Assembly: GCA_023251975.1 (NCBI GenBank) | Contig: JAHEXU010000004.1 | Coordinates: 1 to 42,679 of the forward strand | DNA: 42,679 nt | Source: a bacterium | Lineage (GTDB): Bacteria; Actinomycetota; Thermoleophilia; Solirubrobacterales; 70-9 | Direction of reading: 5' to 3' | Part shown: positions 36,441 through 42,679 of the stretch, piece by piece | How the letters are laid out: every line of letters starts with the position of its first letter | Position numbering within the stretch: the first letter of the stretch is position 1 | Notes under the pieces: model-generated | Database searches by the model: none | Told to the model about the DNA's origin: nothing | What the model saw: only the letters and a program-made list of their open reading frames with translations | Program-made: the position numbers and the translations under genes

Positions 36441-37976
36441 ATGTCGCAAACGCAGACGATGACGTTCAGGGAACTCGGGCTGTCCGAGTCTCTTCTCACC
36501 GCGCTCGACGAGCTCGGATTCGAGCAGCCCTCCCCGATCCAAGAGCAGGCGATCCCGCAATTGCTCGACGGCCACGATGTGATCGGCCAGGCCCAGACCG
36601 GGACCGGCAAGACCGCGGCGTTCGGCCTGCCGCTGCTGCAATACCTCGACCCCGGCAGCGACGAGACGCAGGCGATCGTGCTCACCCCGACCCGCGAGCT
36701 GTGCATTCAGGTCACGCAGGCGCTTCGCTCCTACGCCGAGCATCTCGACATCAACGTTGTCGCGGTCTTCGGCGGCGCCCCGATCGCGGAGCAAAAGGCC
36801 CGGGTCCGCTCCGGCGCCCACGTCGTCGTCGCGACCGTGGGGCGGATGAAGGACCTGATCTCGCGCCACGCGCTGGTTTTGACCGCGGTCCGCTTCGTAG
36901 TGCTCGACGAGGCCGACGAGATGCTCGACCTCGGCTTTATCGAGGATGTCGAGCGGATCCTGCGGATGTGCCCGTCGGGCCGCCAGACCCTTCTGTTCAG
37001 CGCCACGATGCCGGAGCCGGTCGAGCGGCTCGCCCAGCAATACATGTATGACCCGGTGACGATCAGGATCACCCCAAAGGTCCTGACTGTCGAGGCGATC
37101 GAACAGGCCTACGTTCCGGTTGCCGAGAAGGACAAGACCGACAAACTGATCGAGATCCTGAGGGTGGAGGAGCCCGAGCAGGCGATTGTTTTCTGCCGAA
37201 CCAAGATCGGCACCTCGCGGCTCGACAAGCGGTTGCGCGATCGCGGCCTCCCCTGCAAGGCGCTGCACGGCGACCTCAGCCAGGGCCAGCGCGACGGTGT
37301 GATGATCTCGTTCAAGGAGCACAAGCACCCGCTGTTGGTGGCGACCGACGTGGCGGCTCGCGGCCTCGACATCGAGCACGTCACCCACGTAATCAACTTC
37401 GATGTCCCGAACACGACCGAGATCTATGTGCATCGGATCGGCCGCACCGGGCGGGTCGGTCGGACCGGCCGCGCGATCACCCTGATCACTCCGAAACAAG
37501 AGGACGATCTGCGTCGGATTGAGCGCGAGGCAAAGGTTTCGATCGGCGAATGGGAATCGCCGGAAGAGCGGCTCGAGCACGCGCCGCGACCGCGCCGGCG
37601 CGATCACTCGGAGGACCGCGAGCGCCGCGCCGCCAAGCCGCCGCCGAGCGAACCGACCGCCGCGGACGGCGCCGAGTTCGCCGAGCTCGTCGAGCCGGAG
37701 GTGTCCGGGCAAGCGCCGGGTCCAGCGTCGGCTGACGGCGATCACGCCAAGCTATTCTTGAATCGTGGCGCGGGCAGCGGGTTGAGCGAGGACGACATCC
37801 GCTGGGCGCTGGTCGAGGGTGCGGTCTTGCCCGCCCAGTCGATCCACGACATCCGCGTTTTGGAGCGATTCAGCTTCGTCGACATCGATGACGCCTTTGC
37901 CGAGCAGGCCGTGGAGCGACTTGACGGCACCAAGATCGCGGGCAAGCAGATCCGGATCGAGTACGCCAACGGCTGA
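36441..37976 (+). CDS. DEAD-box ATP-dependent RNA helicase
   Basis: Unwinds structured RNA in ribosome assembly, mRNA decay or cold adaptation. ATG 36441 follows the preceding stop by 7 bases. Motifs in order: Q motif (MTFRELGLSESLLTALDELGF with PSPIQEQAIP), motif I AQTGTGKT (51-58), Ia PTREL (83-87), II D156-E-A-D159, III SAT, IV IVFCRTK, V ATDVAARGLDI and VI HRIGRTGRVG. After a charged, Pro-rich linker (about 370-425), the C-terminal domain (about 430-511; LFLNRGAGSGLSEDDIRWAL, IRIEYANG) is a DbpA-type RNA-binding domain, as in DeaD/CsdA and DbpA. At 511 residues it is closer to CshA/DeaD-like proteins of Gram-positives than to the 630-residue E. coli DeaD. Confidence 0.95.
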   Translation: MSQTQTMTFRELGLSESLLTALDELGFEQPSPIQEQAIPQLLDGHDVIGQAQTGTGKTAAFGLPLLQYLDPGSDETQAIVLTPTRELCIQVTQALRSYAEHLDINVVAVFGGAPIAEQKARVRSGAHVVVATVGRMKDLISRHALVLTAVRFVVLDEADEMLDLGFIEDVERILRMCPSGRQTLLFSATMPEPVERLAQQYMYDPVTIRITPKVLTVEAIEQAYVPVAEKDKTDKLIEILRVEEPEQAIVFCRTKIGTSRLDKRLRDRGLPCKALHGDLSQGQRDGVMISFKEHKHPLLVATDVAARGLDIEHVTHVINFDVPNTTEIYVHRIGRTGRVGRTGRAITLITPKQEDDLRRIEREAKVSIGEWESPEERLEHAPRPRRRDHSEDRERRAAKPPPSEPTAADGAEFAELVEPEVSGQAPGPASADGDHAKLFLNRGAGSGLSEDDIRWALVEGAVLPAQSIHDIRVLERFSFVDIDDAFAEQAVERLDGTKIAGKQIRIEYANG

Positions 37977-37980
37977 GCGG

Positions 37981-38005
37981 CGACCGAGCGCCGCGCGCTC
38001 GGTCG
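37981..38005 (+). terminator. Perfect hairpin after the helicase gene
   Basis: CGACCGAGCG (37981-37990), loop CCGCG, then CGCTCGGTCG (37996-38005): a perfect 10-bp stem, all but two pairs G-C, starting 4 bases past the stop codon. A T-tract is lacking, which is common for actinobacterial terminators. It is also symmetrical on the other strand, but no minus-strand gene ends here. Confidence 0.65.
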
Positions 38006-38033
38006 AGGGTCGCCCCGCCCCTACCCTGTGGCG

Positions 38034-39656
38034 ATGGCGACTCGCCTGACAAACACCGTTCGGGCTCGGCCGATCCCGGTCGCCGTAGCGATTTCGGCGC
38101 TGGCCAGCCTCGCCTACCTACTGTGGGATCCGCACCCGCTCGATCTTGCCGCCCAGACCTTCCGGGCCGACCTTTGGGAGAGCGACGGCTGGGTGCTGTG
38201 GAGCCCGGACTGGTACGGCGGCCACACGATCCCCGGCTACAGCCTCCTCTACCCGCCGTTGGCGGCGCTTTTGACGCCGAACCTGCTGGGGCTGATCTGC
38301 TCGCTCAGCGCGGCGGCACTGTTTGGCATCGCCGCTCGCCGCGCCTACGGGGAGCAGGCCTGGCTTGGCACACTCTGGTTTGGCCTCGCCTCGACGGTCG
38401 CGCTTTACGGCGGCCGCCTCACCTTCGGGCTCGGGATCGTGTTCGGCCTCGGCTGCGTCTTGGCAATCCAAAGTCGCCGACCGGTCGCGGCGGCGCTGGC
38501 CGCCGCCGGTTCGAGCTGTGCCAGCCCGGTTGCCGGGTTGTTCGTCGCAATTGCCGCTTCCGGGGTGGTTTTGAGCGCGCTGCTTGGCCGTCTCGGCTGG
38601 GGTGGCCAGCGTCGACTCCCGGTCCGCGCATCGCTCGCCGCCGCGATCGGAGCGATGGCCGCGATCTGTCTCCTGATTTTGTTCTTTCCGACCGCGGGCT
38701 ACCAGCCGTTCACGATCAAAGCCTGGTACTTCATCCCACTGACTGTGATCGCGCTGCTCGTCCTGGCCGATCGCAGCGAAACGGTTGTCCGCTGGGTCGC
38801 CGCTATCTACCTACTGGCCGCGACTGTCGCCCTCTACCTCGACACCCCGCTCGGCGGCAATGTGGTCCGATTCGCCACCACCTTCAGTGGCCCCGTGCTG
38901 GCGCTGCTGTTGGTTCGGCGCCGTCCGGTCGCGCTGGCCCTGCTTGCGCTACCGCTGCTTTATTGGCAATGGGTCGCGACGATTCGCGATGACCTCGCCG
39001 CGGCCGGCGACAAGACGACCCGCGCCGCCTACTACGAGCCGCTTGCCGATCGAATCGAAGAGCTGGCCGACGGTCGGGTCGTCCGGGTCGAGGTGCCGCC
39101 GACCCGTAGTCGTTGGGAGGCGGTCTATCTGGCCGAGCGGGTGCCGCTGGCGCGCGGCTGGTTGCGCCAGCTCGAGGCGGATGACTTCGATCTCTTCCAG
39201 CATCAAAATCTCGATCCGGCGAGCTACCGCGACTGGCTGCGTCGACAGGGGGTCTCCTATGTGGCGCTACCGCTCGGAGTCGATCGGGACTACCTGGCTC
39301 GCGACGAGTCGGAGCTGATCGAGGCCGGCCTGCCGTATCTGCGCGAGGTCTGGTCGAACCCGGATTGGCGGCTGTTCATGATCGGTGGCGCCGGCCCACA
39401 TCCATTGGTTGACGGGCCCGCCGATCTCCTCAAGGTCGGGCCCGATGGTTTCACGGTCGTGCCAACCCGGCTCGGTCGCCTCGATCTACGGATCCGCTGG
39501 ACCCCCTACTTCCAGATCGACGACGGCGATGGCTGCATCGAGCCGATCGGCGACTGGACTCGACTTGAGGCGAGCTCGACCGAGCCAATCCGAATCGAAG
39601 CAATGTTCGACCTGGATGTCGTAACCGACCCGCGCCGGTCCCGATGCTCGCAATGA
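38034..39656 (+). CDS. Large polytopic membrane protein, GT-C glycosyltransferase-like
   Basis: About 540 residues; ATG 38034 is taken in preference to GTG 38028. Roughly nine to eleven membrane helices occupy residues 15-325. A large soluble C-terminal domain (about 330-540) follows. The first extracytoplasmic loop (AQTFRADLWESDGWVLWSPDWYGGH) has acidic and aromatic residues and is followed by SLLYPPLAALL. This layout, helix 1, loop with Asp/Glu, many helices, soluble tail, is that of GT-C-fold glycosyltransferases and the related PTPS-like membrane family. DDLAAAGDKTTRAAYYEPLADRIEEL and QGVSYVALP resemble the soluble part of the latter. The role is probably in cell-envelope glycan synthesis; the exact function is unknown. 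The Rhs-remnant region begins right after it. Confidence 0.75.
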   Translation: MATRLTNTVRARPIPVAVAISALASLAYLLWDPHPLDLAAQTFRADLWESDGWVLWSPDWYGGHTIPGYSLLYPPLAALLTPNLLGLICSLSAAALFGIAARRAYGEQAWLGTLWFGLASTVALYGGRLTFGLGIVFGLGCVLAIQSRRPVAAALAAAGSSCASPVAGLFVAIAASGVVLSALLGRLGWGGQRRLPVRASLAAAIGAMAAICLLILFFPTAGYQPFTIKAWYFIPLTVIALLVLADRSETVVRWVAAIYLLAATVALYLDTPLGGNVVRFATTFSGPVLALLLVRRRPVALALLALPLLYWQWVATIRDDLAAAGDKTTRAAYYEPLADRIEELADGRVVRVEVPPTRSRWEAVYLAERVPLARGWLRQLEADDFDLFQHQNLDPASYRDWLRRQGVSYVALPLGVDRDYLARDESELIEAGLPYLREVWSNPDWRLFMIGGAGPHPLVDGPADLLKVGPDGFTVVPTRLGRLDLRIRWTPYFQIDDGDGCIEPIGDWTRLEASSTEPIRIEAMFDLDVVTDPRRSRCSQ

Positions 39657-39750
39657 AATCCCGTGCAGTTGCTCGGTTGGATCCCGAGCCTCCCCCCGAA
39701 TCCGACCGCGACCGCATGTCCGCCACCGCGCCCTGCGCCAACCCAGCGCG

Positions 39751-40173
39751 ATGAGACCCGGCACTGGCCTGTTGGCGTTTGGGGCGCCGCTGCTGATAGT
39801 GGTCGGTCTGGTTCGCCTTGTCCACGGGGAGGTTTGGGGGCTCGTGGATCTGCTACTTGGCGGACTTGCTGTGTTCCGGGTACGTACGAGCGTACGCTCA
39901 TCTTGGGATGTCACAGGCATTCGAGGTCTAGCGGGGGGTGTCCAGGGTTTGTCTTGGCGATGGGCGTTTGTCCCGTTTGTATTGTCCGCATTGCTAGCAG
40001 CCATCGCCGTCGGGTTATTGTCGGGTATCATCCATTCTGGCGCGGACACGCCCACGGAGTTCGCAGGCATCCTCGCCGGGACTTCTGCCTTTTTATTTTT
40101 CCGGGCTGGTCAGAAGCTCATTGAATCGGTTCGAGCGTCGGAGAGATCGAACGAATTTCCTAGTAGGAATTAG
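39751..40173 (+). CDS. Small membrane protein, candidate immunity or orphan protein
   Basis: A 140-residue protein with about four hydrophobic segments (LLAFGAPLLIVVGLVRLV, WGLVDLLLGGLAVFRV, WAFVPFVLSALLAAIAVGLLSGII and EFAGILAGTSAFLFF) and a polar tail with a REN/RN end. Base composition falls noticeably compared with the flanking core gene (runs such as TTTTTATTTTTC near 40090). It lies directly upstream of an Rhs remnant. Small, compositionally atypical membrane proteins are common as immunity proteins of Rhs toxins, but no toxin domain is next to it. No family is recognised. Confidence 0.6.
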   Translation: MRPGTGLLAFGAPLLIVVGLVRLVHGEVWGLVDLLLGGLAVFRVRTSVRSSWDVTGIRGLAGGVQGLSWRWAFVPFVLSALLAAIAVGLLSGIIHSGADTPTEFAGILAGTSAFLFFRAGQKLIESVRASERSNEFPSRN

Positions 40174-40756
40174 TAGCCGTAAGTGCACTCTGATCACGAG
40201 ACCAACCTCGATGGGTCCGGCTCCCCTGGAGGGACTCACTCGCCACCGGGATTACGCCGCCCGCGTGGCCCGAGCGATGAACGCGCCGCTGCTCTTGATC
40301 GAGGTGCCAACGCCAGTACTCAGCGCCGAAGCCGGCCAGCGCCGGCGGCGCCAGATCGGAGCGAAACGGACGGGCCTTGAGCCCAAAATAGGGCCCGAGT
40401 TCAGCCAGGCGCATCGCGCCGCCCTCCCGTCGGTGTCGGCTTCGCCGCCACTCCCGCCGCTTCCCTCGCTACCGGCTTCGCCGTCGCTCCCATTCGCGGC
40501 CGGCACCACCACCCGCGACTACGACGATCAGATGCGCCTGACCAAGATCACCCCGGCCGATATCGGAAACGACGCCACCCGGACCCGCACGATCGCCTAT
40601 GACCCGATCGGCCAGATCACCGAGAAGCGCTGGCCCTCGGGCTTCACCGCCGCCCCAATCACCCACACCTACGCCTACCTGCCCGACCAAAACCTCGCCG
40701 CCGCAACCGACGGCCGCGGCTACACCACCAGCTACGGCTACGACGGCTTTGGACGG

Positions 40757-41093
40757 CGCAACTCCGAGACCGCCCCCGGCTCATATTCCCATCAGGGCGA
40801 CCAAACCTACGACTCCCAAACCACCCGCTGGAGCTACGATCCCAACTCGATGATCACCGAGCGGATCAGCCCCGCCGATACCCGCTTCAGCTTCGACTAC
40901 GACGCCCTGGACCGGCTCGTCAAGGAAACCAACCCGGCCGGCGAATCGTGGCGCTACGCCTATGACAGCGCCAGCCAAACAACCGCCGAGATCTCCCCCC
41001 GCGGCCTCGCCGACCCCGATGACGCTGCCACCGATTTCCAAACCACCTACCACTACGACCCCGCCGATCGCCTGGTCGAGATCAACGCTCCCT
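40757..41093 (+). repeat. Duplicated Rhs segment, copy 1
   Basis: This 337-base segment recurs at 41697-42033, offset exactly 940 bases and without gaps, at about 92% identity by hand count (about 25 mismatches). It runs from CGCAACTCCGAG to ATCAACGCTCCCT. Beyond the right boundary the two copies part at once: here into tandem HATGDA-type repeats, in copy 2 into normal YD-repeat sequence. Confidence 0.9.
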
Positions 41094-41095
41094 AC

Positions 41096-41194
41096 CACGC
41101 CGCGGGCGATGCTGGCGGTTGGGGATTGCACGCGACGGGCGATGCCGCTGGTTGGACCTACCATGCGACAGGTGATGCTTTCTGTGCGCTACCG
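41096..41194 (+). repeat. 33-bp tandem repeat, three units
   Basis: Three in-frame 11-codon units begin at 41096, 41129 and 41162. They encode HAAGDAGGWGL, HATGDAAGWTY and HATGDAFCALP; the third diverges at its end. The repeat starts right where the Rhs copies diverge, so it marks the recombination or insertion junction. No function is known for it. Confidence 0.8.
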
Positions 41195-41210
41195 TTAGGC
41201 CGCTGCTGAG

Positions 41211-41675
41211 ATGAGCTCATCAGATGTCGATCTCGCAAATCCTGTGGGAATTGCCGCGGCGTCGATCCTAACGGCGTTCGTTTTACTGGTGACATGGCGG
41301 CTTTGGTATGATAAGGCTCCGTATCTGAATTCAGATCGACTGCCACAGGGATGGTCAGGGGGCCTTTCCCGGTGGCGTAGGGGCTTGCGGATCATGCCGG
41401 TTGTCGCGGTGATGTTGCCGTTTATAATCCCCGATTTGGTCACAGCACACTCTCCAGGGACAATTGCCGATGTCACGCATGCCGTCACGGGAGCGGCTTT
41501 CCTGAGCGGGATTATTCTTTGCGTCACGATTAGCTTGTTCAACCGACCGAGACGGTTAGTGCCGCCGCACCTGCGCAATCACCTCGGGGCGGTCGCCGAA
41601 TGGCGACCGCCCCGAACTGGCAACACCGCAAAGCGCGCAATCGCTGAATTGGCTTCAGGTAGCCTGGCGAGTTAA
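41211..41675 (+). CDS. Small membrane protein, candidate immunity protein
   Basis: A 154-residue protein starting 1 base after the Rhs fragment stop, the usual toxin-immunity spacing. Hydrophobic segments: PVGIAAASILTAFVLLVTWRLW, IMPVVAVMLPFIIPDLV and VTGAAFLSGIILCVTISLF, about three membrane helices, then a basic, polar C-terminal 45 residues. G+C content is clearly lower than in the surrounding Rhs DNA and third codon positions are mixed, a mark of acquired immunity genes in Rhs loci. The toxin tip that it would match is not present upstream (only the short HATGDA repeat). No family is recognised. Confidence 0.65.
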   Translation: MSSSDVDLANPVGIAAASILTAFVLLVTWRLWYDKAPYLNSDRLPQGWSGGLSRWRRGLRIMPVVAVMLPFIIPDLVTAHSPGTIADVTHAVTGAAFLSGIILCVTISLFNRPRRLVPPHLRNHLGAVAEWRPPRTGNTAKRAIAELASGSLAS

Positions 41676-41684
41676 GGTGAGGTG

Positions 41685-42679
41685 ATGTCCCGTCGCCGCA
41701 ACTCCGAGACCGCTCCCGGCTCATGTTCCCACCAATCAGATCAAACCTACGACTCCCAAACCACCCGCTGGAGCTACGATCCCAACTCGATGATCACCGA
41801 GCGGATGACCGCCGCCGATACCCGTTTCAGCTTCGACGACGACGCCCTGGACCGGCTCGTCAAGGAAACCAACCCGGTCGGCGAATCGAGGCGCTACGCC
41901 TATAACAGCACCAGCCAAACAACCGCCGAGATCTCCCCCCGCGGCCTCGCCGGCCCCAATGACATCGGCGCCGACTTCCAAACCACCTACCACTACGACC
42001 CCGCCGATCGCCTGGTCGAGATCAACGCTCCCTCGGGCCGCGAGGGCTACCTCGACTACGACGCCGAGGGCAACCTGACCAAACAAAACCTCCCCGGCAC
42101 CGACGAGGCCGACTCCCGCCGCGTCTCAACCACCCTTTATGACGCCCGCGGCCTGCCTTGGATCTCGACGATCGCCGCCGGCACCCCCGAGGCCCGCTCA
42201 ACCGCGACCGAATACGACCCCGACTCCAATCTGATCCGGACCGTCAACCCGAAAGGCATGACTGGTATGGCCGGGGGAATGGGCGCCGCCACCACCCCCG
42301 GCCCCTCCCCAACCCTCGATCCGATCTATGCGATCCACTATCCCCAAATCCAAACCGAGCACGCCGACACCGATGCGCTCAAAGCACCGACCCGCCACGC
42401 CACCGTCAACCTCTACGATCAAGACGGCCTCCTCCGCGACACCTACGCGCCGCACGCAATCGGCGCCGAGCGCGACCCCGACCCCGATGATCACCGCTAC
42501 CGCCAGCGCTTACGCCTACGACCCTCGCGGCGAGATCTCCTCGATCGACAACTTCTACGACTTCGAGGCCGAGCCCAACCAATTCCTCGGCAAGACCCGC
42601 CGCACCGCCTACCTCTACTACGAGACCGGCTGGCTAAAAAGCCAGACCGACTCGAAGCTGGTCAACCCCGATCAAGCAG
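41685..42679 (+). pseudogene. Second Rhs/YD-repeat fragment, frameshifted, runs off the window
   Basis: ATG 41685 opens MSRRRNSETAPGSCSHQSDQ, joined directly to the duplicated YD-repeat segment. It then continues with normal Rhs sequence absent from copy 1: REGYLDYDAEGNLTK, STTLYDARGLPW, TATEYDPDSNLIRTVNPKG and VNLYDQDGLLRDTYAPHA. Near 42490-42520 the YD pattern shifts frame: the original frame degenerates to RQRLRLRPSRRD, while the next frame gives AYAYDPRGEISSIDNFYDFE and TAYLYYETGWLKSQ to the edge. Key residues are also altered relative to copy 1 (SFDYD to SFDDD, SWRYAYD to SRRYAYN). It is a decaying, 5'-truncated cassette; the right end lies outside the window. Confidence 0.78.
41697..42033 (+). 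repeat. Duplicated Rhs segment, copy 2
   Basis: Second copy of the 337-base segment at 40757-41093. By hand count about 14 of some 25 substitutions between copies change the amino acid, including replacement of aromatic residues in the YD motif. This copy therefore appears to be under weak or no selection. Confidence 0.9.

Larger units (their letters stand above)
40121..41209 (+). pseudogene. Rhs/YD-repeat core fragment with aberrant ends
   Basis: The frame opens at 40121, overlapping the preceding gene; a more natural ATG is 40211. Rhs character starts only near 40500. From there YD repeats run to about 41090: TTTRDYDDQMRLTKI, TRTIAYDPIGQITEKRW, TTSYGYDGFGRRNSE, RWSYDPNSMITER, FSFDYDALDRLVKETN, SWRYAYDSASQTTAEI and TYHYDPADRLVEINAP. 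The full Rhs protein would have over 1000 residues, so both the long N-terminal part and the conserved C-terminal core (DPxGxxR-type cleavage region) are missing. After VEINAP the frame enters a short tandem repeat and stops at 41209. The first 125 codons are Pro/Arg-rich with no Rhs similarity. It is best read as a relic or displaced cassette. Confidence 0.78.

Noticed and set aside
36159-37745. 528-codon open frame on the - strand
   Set aside because: It is antisense to the DEAD-box helicase and the quinone oxidoreductase, both well supported. Composition is that of a mirror frame.

Overview
The window looks like chromosomal DNA of a high-G+C Gram-positive bacterium, most likely an actinobacterium (Actinomycetota). 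The signs are strong G/C bias at third codon positions, frequent GTG starts, a 2-oxoglutarate dehydrogenase whose E2 and E1 parts are one polypeptide (an actinobacterial habit), MazF- and FitAB-type toxin-antitoxin genes of actinobacterial flavour, and short intergenic gaps. The order Solirubrobacterales (Thermoleophilia) would fit, but that is inference. No rRNA, tRNA, CRISPR array or complete insertion sequence was seen.

Left end (1-6764): four co-directional genes, the last three tightly spaced. Two large paralogous proteins (the first cut by the window edge) share an N-terminal domain and a set of beta-rich repeats; the second carries a long collagen-like Gly-x-Pro-Gly segment. They are followed by a protein with a repeating beta-hairpin pattern reminiscent of ABBA prenyltransferases and by a small alpha/alpha-toroid-like protein with a class II terpene-cyclase-like DCDDT motif. 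I cannot assign this set to any known system, and it is the best candidate for something undescribed.

Middle (6525-23717): a secreted penicillin-acylase-family hydrolase, a short-chain dehydrogenase, aconitase, a secreted sulfatase, three membrane proteins, a 1417-residue lipoyl-lipoyl-PSBD-E2-E1 2-oxoglutarate dehydrogenase, and a two-domain fatty acyl-CoA reductase closely resembling the Marinobacter Maqu_2220 enzyme. With citrate synthase further right (33069-34451) the window holds three TCA-cycle steps; the acyl-CoA reductase points to fatty alcohol or wax ester formation.

Accessory stretch (23708-28871): a DUF2283-like protein, a lipoprotein, a broken mazF (5-bp tandem duplication) with an antitoxin-like remnant, a secreted alpha/beta hydrolase, an HNH endonuclease, and a fitAB-type module whose antitoxin and palindromic operator are intact but whose PIN toxin has an in-frame TAG.

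Right part (28872-39656): a pair of adjacent acyl-CoA dehydrogenases (probably a heteromeric enzyme), membrane and lipoproteins, a coupled trio of small unknown genes behind citrate synthase, a PfkB-family kinase, a quinone-oxidoreductase-like protein with a DEAD-box RNA helicase, and a large multi-pass membrane protein.

Right edge (39751-42679): an Rhs/YD-repeat graveyard. A truncated Rhs core ends in a 33-bp tandem repeat, a compositionally distinct small membrane protein follows, and a second, diverged and frameshifted copy of the same Rhs segment runs off the window. A similar small membrane protein precedes the first copy. This looks like a polymorphic-toxin locus with displaced cassettes.
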